Positions 23,474-36,166 of a stretch of DNA of 64,000 bases are shown in pieces (position 1 is the first letter of the stretch; each line of letters begins with the position of its first letter). Source of the stretch: Sequoia sempervirens (Eukaryota; Streptophyta; Pinopsida; Cupressales; Cupressaceae); the NCBI GenBank assembly GCA_007258455.2, contig VDFB02321284.1:21372-85371 (forward strand), written 5' to 3'. The notes beneath the pieces are model-generated. The model was not told the DNA's origin and ran no database searches. It worked only from the letters and a program-made list of their open reading frames with translations. The position numbers were made by a program, and so were the translations under genes.

Positions 23474-24530
23474 TGGGCATTATGTGCTCATTTATTACCC
23501 CACTCCTCCACTTTCTGGCCGTTTTTAGAGCAGAATCTTGACTAGGGCTTATGTGGCTCAATTTGAGCCATTCATTGTAATTCAATCTGAGCCGTCCATT
23601 GGGATTGGCCAGCTATAAAAGGGGCATCCCCCCCTCATTTGTGCATAATAGATACAGAGAGATAGCATATAGATAGACTGATAGATTGAGAGAGACATAG
23701 CATAGCATAGATTGATAGGAAGAGGAAGGAAAGTTTTCAATTGAATGCTTTGTAAGAAATTGTTGTGAGCACTCCTATAATAAAAAGAGTTGTCATTGCT
23801 TGTGATTTCATCTTTTATTGTGGGTAGCTAGCAAGGTTTCTTTGTTCTTCCAATTCACATAGAATCTTAAAGTAGAACTTAGAGTAGAATAGATTTCATT
23901 TCATGCAAGTAGATAATTGTGGAATGTGGTGGTTGAATTGAGCAAGCTTCGCTAATCCATACCACTAGTGGGCTCATTGGTGGTGGGTTCGCCTTGTGTG
24001 GTCAACTGGAATAGTTTGGACCTAACTTCAATTATGATTTACATGTCGGTATGCATCATTGTGATGGTGTCTTCATGTTAAATTGTAATTTGAATATCTC
24101 TAGTTTCCCCTTTGAAGATTGCACCAATTTTGTGGAAGTTGTCCAAAGTGAGGCAAAGCAAAGCTTGATTGAAGTTTGTAAGAGTTGATCTCCACATCCC
24201 GTGCCTAGAGTAGATCATAGCCCTTTTAATCCCTGCAACCATTCAAATTCAGTACTTTCTGGTTAGCTTAGGAAACTTGAGCTTCATTGATAAATCTTCT
24301 TAATCTTGAAAACCCCTTTCTCTCGAGTGAACAATTATGTAAGTCCCCTTAAAATACCAACAAATCACATCAAGCCAACTAAGTCTATGTCCACTGCATA
24401 AACGAATCTTGGAGTTGAATGCATGATCTTTCACAATCTTAGCATGCAAGAGATTTTGATCAAGAGAGGATAGAGTGACCGTTGGAAACTTTATTCTGTG
24501 TTGGTGCGGTCATAAAACACCCGTCTACAC
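23474..24530 (+). mobile_element. 3' LTR of element A
   Basis: It starts tgggcattatg after the polypurine tract. Within it lie a TATA box, a tagata-rich stretch (23,650-23,720) likely just after the transcription start, and an aataaaaag polyadenylation-like signal near 23,780. The probable end is cgtctaca at about 24,530. The boundary is set by TG...CA logic only, because no second LTR copy is in the window. Confidence 0.5.
23614..23620 (+). promoter_or_regulatory. TATA box in element A LTR
   Basis: tataaaa, in the context agctataaaaggggc, is a textbook plant RNA polymerase II TATA box. It stands 140 bp into the LTR. Confidence 0.7.
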
Positions 24531-25003
24531 ATCCTATGACTTCACTTAATCCGTAAATGGTGAAGAAGGTCTGTTGTGTTGGATTATTGACAATCAAAGA
24601 TGCCTGCAAGTTATTTTGGACCAAAGCCAATCACTTCAACAATTCCCTTAAGTCTCCATTGTAATTACTAGAGTTTTCTATTTCTGTAGATTCAAATCAC
24701 TTGCTGTGTTTTTAATGTTTTCATTTGTGTTTAAAATCTTGAGCTCGAATTGCTGGACTTGGATGTGTGGGGAGTGGAAGAAAGAGCTATCCTTGCCGGC
24801 ATTCTTTGTTATTAGGAAAGCGTAGATTGATCTGATTTCAATCTCTGGATTGCCAACAAACACCAGACGAAACACCCTCCTGATATTTGAAGTAGTGAGT
24901 ATTTTTCCTAGTAAGAGAATATAAAGGAAGTCCATTAGCCAAGGGTTTATCAATCACATAAACAGTTGGCATTAGTTTTTCAATCTGTCTTATATTCTTC
25001 TGG

Positions 25004-25133
25004 AATCAATTGTGTGTTTTAATTGGTGTTTGAGATCACACTCAATGATCCATCATCAGGAAGAGGATCACATAAACTACTCTCTTCCTCATGATGGACC
25101 ACCGAAATGTGATTAAATAACACACAATTGATT
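25004..25133. repeat. 130-bp foldback (inverted repeat)
   Basis: aatcaattgtgtgtt at 25,004-25,018 pairs with aacacacaattgatt at 25,119-25,133. Nearer the loop, ccatcatcaggaagag pairs with ctcttcctcatgatgg. The arms are imperfect in between. It lies in a probable intron of the unidentified minus-strand gene. A small MITE or a hairpin-RNA source are both possible. Confidence 0.7.
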
Positions 25134-25194
25134 ACTGAAACAATCTTTTGTAAATCGGATAAACAGTTAATTTTTATCAATTAGTATATAATAC

Positions 25195-25266
25195 CTGTTC
25201 CAATTGGCTTCTATTGAAGGTAATATCCTGAGCAAAAACATGCCCCTCATTGAAAACATGAAGACC
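25195..25266 (-). other. Candidate exon, 24 codons in phase 0
   Basis: The segment is open from the acceptor-like gggag to the donor in cag|gtatta and reads GLHVFNEGHVFAQDITFNRS, then QLEQ. It follows the 46-codon exon in the correct order and phase. The acceptor context is weaker than usual. Confidence 0.45.
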
Positions 25267-25431
25267 CTCCCAAACAAAATTGGATAAATTAAATTAAAAC
25301 ACAAAATAGCATTAGAATTACTTTTAACATTTTGCATTTTGAATATTAGGAAATACACAAAAAAATATTGATCTCATATAAGGATTACAGTGATAGATAA
25401 GATTCACAAATCTAAAAGTGAAACATTATAC

Positions 25432-25569
25432 CTTCTCCACCAACTCACATGCTGAAGGAACATCACTTGGAGCCTTACTTACAGATCTGAAATCACTATG
25501 AGTGTCAGAGTCTCCTATTGTTGAAAGCTGCTTTTGTAAGCCCAAACCATAGGGTGCCCTCACTCTTGC
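25432..25569 (-). other. Candidate exon, 46 codons in phase 0
   Basis: The segment is bounded by an AG acceptor (gaggtag) and a GT donor (gtataatg) and is fully open. It is polar, with a Ser/Asp-rich middle (GDSDTHSDFRSVSKAPSD) and an ending CELVEK. Its phase matches the next candidate exon at 25,195-25,266. The protein family is unknown. Confidence 0.5.
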
Positions 25570-28500
25570 CTACCTCAAAAATAAGTAATAAATCAGACAC
25601 AAAGACATGAACAAATAAACTGAAAAAAATTACATTAATCATCCACTCGTTTCAACTCTCATTACATTTTCATGTTTAAAATTTTGCATTAGTATCTAAT
25701 ATTCACAAAACTATCCTGACACATGAGATAGCTAGTATATTTGTTAAATTCAAAGTTCACATCATTCATCCTTAAAGTTGGAAACCATAATTCTGGACAC
25801 CTTCCAATTTATCCAGAGATCTCAGATAGTTTTAGAAACAACAACATTAAACCTAGATATGGATTTCTTATAATATATATAATAACAAAGAAGCTATGTG
25901 GGCTGCTTATAATTCGTATAATAACAAACTAGTTAAGAATAAATGAACAAACATCAAGCCATAAGTAATACTAGCAAATAAAAATATAGTTATTTCTTCA
26001 GCCCAAATAAATTATGAACACTAATTTCATAGATTTAAAACCCACCACCAAAAGTAAACTTTGAATATCTTATTTTGCTATTTGTCTTTTGGCATAGGGT
26101 AATGGTTCTAAGATGTTGAACAATTTCAAAGTGTCACTCTTATGGGATCAGGTTGTTCACACTGAAAACATTTATGATTTATCTGACTGAATACTTAAAC
26201 CATAGATACAGTTTTTACCCTTATTTTCCCCCCAAGACCAATTTTCTTGCCTGCCAATAAGATGGCACTACTCCTGACCCAAGGCAAAAGATTAGGTCTT
26301 AAGACTTCCCAACCTTGCATTCCTAGTCCTTCAAAACAGTTGTTACCCACAAAACATGGCAAATATCAAGGGAATATCTGTTGTAATATTTGCAATAACC
26401 ATCTTAAAAACAGTGTACAACTCGTCTTTCAGTATTATTCTTCTGATCATAAATAAATTGATACTTCCCTTGCTTTCTTTGGAGTTCTTGCACCTATGAC
26501 TGACAATTTAATTCATGCCAATCGAATTTTACATTTTACTAATACTTATGTCATGCCACTATGACAACATTGCCTTATACGTAGTCTATAGATCATTCAG
26601 TGAAAACATATTTTTCATCTGATTTTTCAATGCTATTCTGTGCCCACCATTTTAATATGGTATCAAAACAGGGAGAGCCAAGAGGGGAGACCCTATGAAG
26701 AAAAGTAAGAAGAGGACGTAGAGAGCAGAGGTACACACTATCAAAGAGAAAGGGTGCCAGTTGTAAAGAACTGCAACCAATAGCAAGAAGGCTGACACAG
26801 AAATAAGAAAAGCATAGGGATGCTGGCAGAGAAATGAAACAAGTTCTTGGTCATATAGAGCCGCAACCAAAGCCAGAAGGGAAGTGAACATAAATTCAAT
26901 GCAGATGATACTTGTTATGGGCTTTGCTTCATGCAGATCTGGGCAGCAACTGAGAAGAATAACGTGCAGGGGACTTTTTGTTGTGGACTCTTCTCCAATA
27001 AGGCAAGGGAGTTTTTCAAAACCCATGAAAATAAATTTGCATCAATACCCCAATCTGCTACCGTAAAATACATGGCCTAGACAACTTTGCAGACTTCTCT
27101 TTTCCTCCCTATGGCAATTGGACTCATTCTTACTTGTGAAGGTGCAACATAACAACAAGATTATTATTATTCATATTTATATTTTTCACTCAGCTTGACT
27201 AAGCTAGGCTTTAAAAAACAGCATCTACAACCCTCTTTCTATGCCAAGTGTTTGTTGTACTTGTAAAGCAGTTGTAGGGTAGCATACAAATCAATCTGTT
27301 TGAGAAAGATTCTCAGAGCCAGCACTATTTCATAATCATACATTAAGCCACAATGAAGTACATCAGCATTTCATTAGGCACCTTGTACAGAGAAAAGAAA
27401 TTGAGCTTTGTCTGCCCAACACAAGACCAAGTAACAAATATTTTCATCGAGCACCAAATAAAGGAAACTTCATAAATAAAATGGCCTTTAAGAGAGAAGG
27501 GGATAGGAAAAATATCCATATGTTTACATTGAAAGTCATTTAGACCATCATTCAATAAAGTGAGTAATTATGTCCTCTTAAATGTATTACTGTTTACCTA
27601 AAGTATAGATGGGTTAAACAAGTTTTATCGGTTGTACATTATTTGTATTTAACACAACAGAAGCCATAGAACAAAAAGTCAGTCATACAAGATTTATTAC
27701 TATTTCTAGTCGAGTTATGAATATGAAAAAAAACAACACAAATATGAAGAAAAAATTAAAATTGTTTAATCTGATGGTCCAAACTCATATTGTTGTATGT
27801 CAGGATGGCTTATTGAACAAGAATTGATGTAGACCTCAAGAATAAATCAATCTAGCTGTGTCTTACAGATGAAGAAGCTAACTGTGATCTCAAAAATGCC
27901 TGCAAGATGCGGTGAGCCATTCTCCCAGCCAAGTCAAGCTCACTAAAAAGTACTTTTCCTTGATCCTTCAAAAAATTTCAGGGCATGAAGTGGTAAACTA
28001 TTTCCTGCAAGCAATGCCAAATGAGTAAACAAATGAACTGTTAACAATTAAGTCATTTCGAGTCATTTTTTACCACAGATGTTGAGATATGATGCAAGTT
28101 TTTCCCAACAGAAGTTCAAAACTAATGAGTTAGAGGAAAATGTAAATCAATAATTGAGCAATCTGGCAGCCAGCACTAAATCATGAACATTGTGAGATCA
28201 CAAAGTATATAATATGGATTGTGGCATTACAAAATTCATAACATTGAAACTGCAAACAAGGTGGTAATACAAAGTTCTGCATAATTACTAAAAATTCAAG
28301 GAAACAACCACACAGTTCCATCCACATATTTAGACATAAAACTAAAAGACAGTGAAAAGAAAGCACAATACAAAGACATGATATAATATTGAACATCAAA
28401 GCAAGCTAGTTGTGAAGCAGATTGTGCATGCAAGATATTGTTCTCAGGTAAAGTAGAGTGTGCATAAACAAAATTGTCATCAGGTAAAATAGATTATGCA

Positions 28501-31020
28501 TGCAATAGATTGTCACTGATTTCACCTAAGTTCAATGGTGAATTTCGTCCAATATTCATAACATACAACTTAAGACTTAACTAGTTAGACATTAGCTACA
28601 CGACATCATTTCATTATGGGATAATTGAACCTGTCGCTAATCCTGTTTTGAAGGATGGATGGCATTTGGATGGAATTGTGCAGTGACTTAAGAATGACAG
28701 TATAACTTTATATAATTATACTCAAATGGAATTCTCCTAAAGGATCCAAAAAATATCCAATCGAATGCTTAGAAGGGAAAAATTCATACAGAAATGATAG
28801 GACGTTGCTGTACTGTAGCTGTTTCTTAATTAATGAAGTTTAAAATCAGTAAAAATCTCTGGAAAAGCTTAGTAATTTTCTTTCTGAGGTTTTATTTCCT
28901 CCTTTTTTGTGTGATGTTTTATGTTGAAGTACTTTCAACTTTTTTTCTGAATCAATTTGTGCCTATGATTTATTATCTTGGTTTCAAGTTCAGTATACTT
29001 AATAATAATATGATGCATATTGACTTCAATACTTATGGTTCTATAAGGTAAATGGATTAGGTAAGAGGTGCATATTTTAATTTTTTACTAATAAAGATAG
29101 AAGTAATAATTAATAGAAACGGACAAAATAAAACCACTTGCATCGCTGTTGCTCTGTCCACTTCCTCTACTGAAGCAGATCCTAAATTTTTGGATGCATA
29201 GCACATGGTTGAGGGATCAATCATGTTGCAAGGAAGAGCTAGATGGAAAAGAAGAGAATGAAGAAATGCCTGCAGCTGACAGTTTCAACTGCAGTCAAAC
29301 TAGTTCAACATGTTCAACCACAGAAAAAGTCATCAGGATGGGAACAAAATGCAGCTGACAAATTCAGTCGTGGAAAGACTTGTCCTTATACGAGAAAACA
29401 GTAAAATTGAATTCATCTGAAGACTCGAAAGTTTTAGACAGTTCTTCTTAGCTGACATGGGAAAGGTTTTGCTTTTCTCCCCAGTCAACTTATATACTCA
29501 TCTTCTAATATAAAGACACCCATCAAGGTATCTACTAGTTAGTTCATCCTTTTGAAGGGGAATTCCTCCTCCATGGGAACCATGAACGGATTGTTTAGGT
29601 AAGATACCCTTGAGAGAGTTACATTACAATCATGCTAGTCTTGGTCGATTAACAATTAAAAGTAAAAGTCCATTGTCATGTTCCATTAGGATTGTGTGAT
29701 TGCACGTAGTTATTGGAATTCACTATAATTATGTGCAAGTGAGAATACCAGAAAACAGGTGTTCTTAGAAGGCCCTTAAAGGGAGCAAACTTGTATAAAC
29801 AATTTTCATTGTGGATTCTTCTGCTCAAATTTTAGGACATTAGATTTCGCTAGGATAAATCTCGAGTGTTTACTTTGTTCGTTGTTTTGCAATTACTTGT
29901 TTATGCGATGTTGCTCCATGTTTCAACAACTAAGACACGTTGGATTTGAATAGTTGGAATGTTCTTGCCTCTTTTGGTTTTGGCTCTATTTTACAGTATA
30001 GAACTAGAGAACAAAAAAGGAATGAATTTAGAATTCATTGGTGATTCCTCCAATGGATTATCCAAGTGATTTATGGATTATAAGCCTTGTATGAAATTAT
30101 AATGTGATGATATAAATGAAGATATGCTATTCATAAAACTATTAAACTTCTCTTGTGGCATCGGTCCATAAGACAAGTTATATGATAGTCACCAAAAAAT
30201 TCCACTGAAGAGAAGACCGCTTACCACAGCTCCTGGTGACAATATCCATATATAATGTAGACATACCCTATTCATATAATCCCACCCTCTGATTTAAAAC
30301 GACGCTCTACCCTATCCTTGTACTGGAACCCCATGTCTTCATGTACCTAATTACGATGTATTTTACAGGATCAAATATCTGTTGAAGGATGTTGTTTAGA
30401 GTTATCCTTCATAGGTGTTAGCCTATATATGGGATTTCAACTGTTTTCATAATGAAGTCATTCCAGTCTATGTCAGCATTCTTTCAATTTACTTTTCAGA
30501 AAACTCATGGATGTAAATTGTAATCTCAGTACTCAGTGTGATATTTCTTTAAGTTTTTTCAAGCTTCTGCATGGCTGAATGATAATATTCTTTCTTTGAG
30601 AACATGCGACTTTATTCTAGTTGTCTTTTCTGCTACCCTTTCTTGAATCTCTGCCCAATAACTGGTTATCGCATACAACTTTTAAGAGTTTTCAAGAGAA
30701 ATATCTGCGTGCTCTGCTAAAATTCAATTCCCTTCCTTGCTAGTGCTGATTGAACGAAAAAAGGAAAAAAGTTGGATTATAAAGAAAACATTGTGCTTAA
30801 AAATACCTTCAATATACGGAAAGGAGGACAAAATACAGTAACAGAAATAAATAATTTACCTAGAATGCACCACAGTGAAAAACCTAATTTTATCTTCGAA
30901 CTCTCTGCGTACAAAAGGGAACCGCTCGCAGGTGTTCCCTTCTGATATTTCTGAAAAGAATAAAATAATTTATTTTGCCACGTGTTGCTCGAAGGGCTGG
31001 AACCTTCCCTCATTTTTTTG

Positions 31021-33540
31021 TCAGTCTAGCCCTAGTTATCTATAGCAGGAAAAACGTGATAATAACAGAATTTTACAGATGAATGAATGAATGAAAGATT
31101 TTAATGACGTCCACGAGACTAAACAGTCTATGGGACCAAGACCCAAACTTAATTTTCTTTCATGCTTTTTTCTAAATCAGATCTCCTACTATTGATTTTG
31201 ACTAGAAGGCTGGCCGTCTGGTTGATCTTATGCTTTTTTCTAAATCAGATAAAACTATAGGAAGTCCGTTACAGAAGGATGATCCTAAAAAGTTACATGC
31301 ATTTCAAAAGCCTTTGTTGGTTTAGAATTTACTTCCTTAGGTAGAATTAGGTTTAAATTAGTTTTTGCATCTTTCGAAATGATTAGAAGTTTCTTTAATT
31401 GTTTTCCTCAAAAATTGAACGACTCTTTAAAATGCATAGCATAGGCTATATGCTAGTTCATATAGAAATATTAGTTGCACATAGTTAATTAGCTCACACT
31501 TGGTTTTTAGAAAATACAAAATAGGATTAGTTCTTTTTTGCATGTATTTAGGTTTACATTTAGTTAAAATCTCTCAACTTTCAAAGAGCACAAAACAAGA
31601 AAAAAAATCTCTTGATATTGTCATGAGGTGTTCAATGAACATTAAACCATACATCAACCAAAGAAATCATAACAACTTAAATAGAGCAAGAAATCATGTT
31701 AACATGACAAAATTAGTCTCTTTTGAGTTTTCTATCACTTGCCTTTCATCCCAAATGTGTGTAGGGATCAAATAATACTACATTTAGGTAGTTTTGGATG
31801 AAGATAAATTGAACCAACCCATTCTTAGGAAAATATGAGAAGAAAATGAGCATAGGTGAATAATAGTAGAGTCCCATACAAGAGAGTACATTCTCTCAAT
31901 AGAACTAATTGAATTTATCGAAGCAAGAATCACAACAATAATGCTTCAATGAGATATAAATCAACACCCAAACACGCCAATCATTATATATCCAACCCCA
32001 CAAATCAACACCATAGTCCACCATTAAGCATTCCTTCCTTGAGGGGAAAGTGAAAGTGACAAAAACCCCACTATAAATGATCATATGATTGCTATCTATG
32101 AGATCCTTCTTCCACACAAAGAGATTCTATTCAATCATATTCTTCATTGCTTAGCAAGCTTTTTCTAGAAGAGAAAGAATGATCGTTCGATCAAAGTCAT
32201 CATCTAGGGTGCAGTGCATGTGACATTCTAGGTCCACCTTATTCACTTTAGTGGTGAGTGGGTCCAAAATAACACTCTTTTTGGTGAACGGGCAACATGA
32301 AGAGTAAATCCTTATGGGAAAGCTCCTTTCTTCCCATCTTTATTTATATCCTTATTTCCACCTTCCTCTCCTTTCATCCCATTTATTTTATAGTACCCAT
32401 GATGCCCTAAATATGTCAATACCAATACCATAATAGGCTCAAGGTCCCTTTAATGAAACCAGTTGTCTATCATTCAATCAATGTCATTGTTGATCCATGA
32501 CGCCTATTTCAAATAGGTTCAATTATGAGGACATCAACTCAAATAGTGGATGAAAGGAACCACACAAATTTGTCACTTCCAACAACCTAGAATATAGTTG
32601 AGATACAATGCTCTAGCAAAACCTAGAATAAAATAGAGCATACCAAGTGCTTGTTTGGTTGAAAATCCACTAACAAGGCCATCCCATCATAAACTACAAA
32701 CATAGCCACCCAGTTTGAAAATAAAGTGAGATATCTATAAAAATATTAAAAGATGTCTAAGTGGCTTGAGAGGCCCTTCACATAGATTTTGAAAATGAAT
32801 AGATAGTGGCACACCAAGGGCTACAATAAAAATTCCTTAAGGAAAGAACCAATGTGGTTACTCAACCCCTACACATCGAACAAAACCCTCCTCGTGATGA
32901 AGAAGCATAAAACATTAGAAAATCCACCCTTGGAGAAATTATAACCACATTGTTCTAATGGATTAGGAATCTTGAAGTTGAGAGTGTTGAGAAACCAACA
33001 CATAACTCTACTCAAGTGGTTGAATAATGTCTATGAAGCATCAACCTTGCACCAACCCTTTTTCTTACGAGAAAATGGAATGAAACCAAGGGTACTTCAA
33101 CTCCCCCTATGGTAAATTCTATGTGTAAAATATGAGTAATTATGATATAATTCCTCTTTTTCCCTCATCATTCAACATGAAAATATTGAATTAATCATGT
33201 GGATACTTATCATACATATTCAGACGTGAATGATCCCACCCAATTTGCAAAACCTAAACATGTAATTTTCTTGCTATCTGATCTTCTTAGGGTACTAGCA
33301 ACCCAGTATACCCTTCCAAATATAAAAAATACTTGCATGCTCTACCCGAAGGGCTTATGTTTGGGGGAACAACTCCCTCTATGCATAATCCATTTTAGGG
33401 ATGTACTATGAGTATCCTAAGGATCCTATAGATCTCAAAATTCATAAGCTCATGTTTCCCCATTCCCTTCCTAAACTTTATGTATTATATCCTAACTTAT
33501 AGTTCTAGGATTACACCATAGTGGTATGGGAGATCCTTCC
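31021..33540. other. Intergenic sequence, no gene seen
   Basis: No supported coding frame. A 21-bp direct repeat (atgcttttttctaaatcaga plus t) occurs at 31,162-31,182 and 31,230-31,250. The part from about 33,190 on may already belong to the decayed gypsy region to its right. Confidence 0.4.
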
Positions 33541-34093
33541 TTGGGAGGGGGTACTAGCAAGAATATTTCCTAAGCATTGGAAGATATTGTTTTGGATTGG
33601 TATTAACAACTCCAAGAGGCATCAATCCTCTACTTTGGATGACTCATTGATGAGTTCATCACTACCTTTGATATAAACAAATTAGTTAGAATAGGTACAT
33701 AAGGCTAACAAATTAGTTTCACACTTTGGCATGCGATGGAGGAAAGTCCTCTACTCCTAAACTAGTGTGCTAAATATGGATACAAGGAACTATGTGGTCT
33801 ATTCCTACATTTTTTAATAGGGACACATGGGAAGAGATTCAAAAATCTCCCTAAAAATAGTGGGAGGAGGCTCTCAAGAGAACTCTCAAATTAGACCAAG
33901 TCCCTATTGCTAATGGAAGAAAGAAGTATGGTGTGTACATAAGATTGGTGAACTTGACAATAGTAAAAATAATAACTACCCTTATATGCCTAAAATATTG
34001 AAAAATAATAACCACAATGTAACAATTGATGGGGTAACAATCATACCACCACCAAACAACAATAACTATAATAGCTATTGTGATAGAAAAAAC
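33541..34093 (+). pseudogene. Decayed gypsy gag-like sequence, left of LINE insertion
   Basis: The reading is heavily interrupted. It ends in an Asn-rich stretch (VTIIPPPNNNNYNSYCDRKN) that continues across the LINE insertion into TNLGNKNVNAIDYPPQNN at 39,030-39,100. This Asn/Pro-rich linker and the protease-like sequence further right indicate a gypsy gag-pro region that was the LINE target. Confidence 0.5.
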
Positions 34094-34106
34094 TATACAA
34101 ATTTGG
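34094..34106. repeat. LINE target-site duplication, left
   Basis: tatacaaatttgg, identical to 39,029-39,041. It marks the left end of the LINE. Confidence 0.9.
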
Positions 34107-35350
34107 CTTCTTTGGCTCCAGAAGAATACTCAAAGAGTTGAATGTGACTTTCATTGTCTTGATTCCCAAATTTGTTGATGCTAACAACTTTGGTGAGTAT
34201 TATCCCATCATTCTTTGTAATTCTATTTATAAAAAAAATTCAAAGGTACTTGTCACTAGACTGCAAAAATGCCTTCCAGATCTGATCTCTAAACAAAAAA
34301 GTGGATTTGTCAAGGGCCATTAGATTCTGGACTCTATTATAACTATGCATAAACTTTCTCATTCTATTAATGATTCTAAGAAAGTAGGCTTCTTCCTAAA
34401 ATTGGACCTCCTTAAAGCTAATGATAGGGTTAATTGGAGATTTCTATTGGAGGTCTTGGATCGCTTTGACTTTTGTTGGAAGTTTCTTCAGCTTGTTGAC
34501 CAACTCATCTCTACTCCGTCTTTTTCTGTTCTGGTGAATGGTTCTCCTTCTCCTTTTTTTTCTGGAGCTCACATGGGCTGAGACAGGGAGATCCTATCTC
34601 TCCATTGCTCTTCATTTTGATGGCAGAGGATCTTGGCAAAAATATTCAAAAGGCTTTATCTACAAGGTCATTGAAGGGTCTCTCTCCTTCCAGATGTGAT
34701 CCTATCACCCATCAACAATTTGTTGATGACACTATTATGATGGGCGAATCGTTTGTCCATGAAGTTAGATCTGTTAAGGGATTGATTGAGGCTTACGAGA
34801 AGGCATATGGTCAAAGGATTAATCTTCCTAAGAGCCATTTTTTTTCCTTAACACCCCTCAAGCTTTGCAACTAAAGCTTGCCAGGAATCTTTCGTGCAAT
34901 AGGGGTGATTTCCTATCCACTTATTTGGAGCTTCCTTTGTGTATTTTTAAGATCCCGGAGTCCTTCTAGTTGGGCCTATTGGATAAATTCAGTAGAAATT
35001 TGGCGGGTTCAAAAGGAGGGTTCCTCAACCAAGCAGGCAAGATTCAGCTCATTTCTTCCTCTCTTCAAAATCTACCACTATATGCTATGAGTCTCTTTAG
35101 AATTCCTATTAAGTTTGAAGAGAAAATAGAATGAATAATGAGAAGATTTCTATGGTCAAGTGTTGAAATCAAAGCTAGAATTCCTCTTGTGGCCTGGGAT
35201 TTGGTGTGTAGACCAAAGAAGTGGGGTGGTCTTGGCATTAGAAATTTAAAAGCTTTCAATAAGACCCTCATGTTGAAGAATGTTTGGAGGCTCCTCAATG
35301 GGGAAGCGGGGTGGGTCTCTCTGGCCAAAAACAAGTATTTGCAAGGCATT
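34107..35350 (+). pseudogene. LINE reverse transcriptase (decayed)
   Basis: The frame shows plant LINE RT blocks: ELNVTFIVLIPK, IILCNSIYKKNSKVLVTRL, KSGFVKGH, FLKLDLLKANDRVNW (normally SKAYDRV), SVLVNGSPSPFF. Then, after a frameshift near 34,575, the block GLRQGDPISPLLFILMAEDL, and HQQFVDDTIMMGE with the catalytic FVDD. A later part after further shifts reads FLWSS, IPLVAWDLVCRPKKWGGLGI and LKAFNKTLMLKNVWRLLNGE. Stops (for example at 34,321 and 34,872) and frameshifts abolish function. Confidence 0.9.
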
Positions 35351-35379
35351 GGAAGACCCTAGAATTTGTTGACCTCTGT

Positions 35380-36160
35380 TGATGTTCCCTCGGGTTCTTG
35401 ATTTTGGAGGAATATTGTTCCTTGCAGGGACTAGATTGTTAATGGTGTTAAATGGTTGTTGGGTGATGGTACCAAAATTCTCTTTTGGGAGGACACTTGG
35501 TGTGACTTGAAACCTTTAATAAATTTTCCTTGGGCTCCCCCCATTGTTCCTATGTGCAAACGCTTCTTTGGAACTAGAGTGGTAGATTACTTTCAAAATG
35601 GGGAGTGGAAAAACTTCCAAGATTGGGACCCATCATTGAAGATTCTGAAAGACTTCTTGTGCAATGTTTGTATCCCCATTTTCTTGAGGCTAGATAGGGT
35701 TTTTTGGGCCCCCTGTGCTAATGGTAATTTCTCGATGGATTCTACCTTCGTTAATTCGCTAGATAAGCCTGATTCTCTTCCCTTTTGGGGGATGTTATGG
35801 AACAAGAAGTTGATTCCCAAAGTGAATTTCGTCTTCTAGCTGCTTATGCAAGGAAAATTCTTAATGCAAGAAAACCTCTATAAAAGGGGATTTTCCATTC
35901 CTAATAGATGTGCTCTTTGTGAAGCTGATGGTGAGAATGGTTATCACACCTTTCTTGGGTGTGACTTTTCTTCTTTTCTTTGGAGTAAATTGCTTGTTCT
36001 TTGGAATCTGGATTGGGTCTTCCCGAACTCCCTTGCTAATTTTTTTGAGCAGTGGAAGTTCCCTTCCACCTCCCCTGTTCTCCATTGGCTATGGGATCTT
36101 ATGGCCCTGCATATTGCGTGGGGGTTATGGAAAGAATGAAACAACATAATTTTTTGTGAT
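35380..36160 (+). pseudogene. LINE zf-RVT region (decayed)
   Basis: LLGDGTKILFWEDTWC is the typical start of the region after the RT thumb. PFWGMLWNKKLIPKVNFVF follows, then, after one stop, the zinc-binding zf-RVT pattern: FSIPNRCALCEADGENGYHT plus FLGCDFSSFLW (C..C...H....C). It ends in HIAWGLWKE and a stop at about 36,137. Such a segment joins RT and RNase H in plant LINEs. Confidence 0.85.
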
Positions 36161-36166
36161 TCTAAG

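Larger units (their letters stand above)
16680..24530 (+). mobile_element. Non-autonomous LTR-type retroelement (element A), 5' LTR not found
   Basis: Order of parts: a leader starting near tggggaccccctaattt at 16,680; an about 124-bp repeat array (16,920-17,620); a dense ATGCGCCC motif array (17,850-19,445); a long decayed ORF (19,966-23,446); a polypurine tract (23,462-23,473); and an LTR with a TATA box. No protease, RT, RNase H or integrase motif is present, so it would depend on enzymes in trans. Long leaders and extra ORFs are known in Ogre/Tat gypsy elements; the assignment to that group is inference. No copy of the LTR sequence was found to the left of 16,680, so the left end is either truncated or misplaced. 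Confidence 0.55.
24531..31020 (-). pseudogene. Exon fragments of an unidentified host gene (minus strand)
   Basis: Splice-bounded minus-strand segments occur in order. 30,860-30,950 lies between ttttcag and gtaaat and contains CERFPFVRREFEDKIRFF. 27,867-28,004 lies between cttgcag and gtaaga and contains NSLPLHALKFFEGSRKSTF, then SELDLAGRMAHRILQAFL after a frameshift in a T-run. 25,432-25,569 is exactly 46 codons in phase 0, between ggtag and gtataa, and contains RVRAPYGLGLQKQLSTIGD. 25,195-25,266 is 24 codons in phase 0, ending at gtatta, and contains GLHVFNEGHVFAQDITF. A further open frame lies at 24,678-24,953. Phase-compatible exons argue for a real gene, but the frameshift in the second points to decay. 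I do not recognise the protein, and the intervening sequence is intron-like and AT-rich. Confidence 0.45.

Noticed and set aside
26658..26669. tggtatcaaaac as a copia primer-binding site with an LTR to its left
   Set aside because: It resembles tggtatcagagc, but no LTR end (CA) precedes it, no gag follows, and no second LTR was found.
26652..27026. 124-codon hydrophobic minus-strand frame
   Set aside because: It is leucine-rich because the plus strand is purine-rich; there is no family, splice or neighbour support.
28833..29358. Plus-strand short frames as exons
   Set aside because: Composition is not clearly coding and boundaries are inconsistent. Some Ser/Glu-rich sequence at 29,200-29,400 is coding-like but could not be joined to anything.
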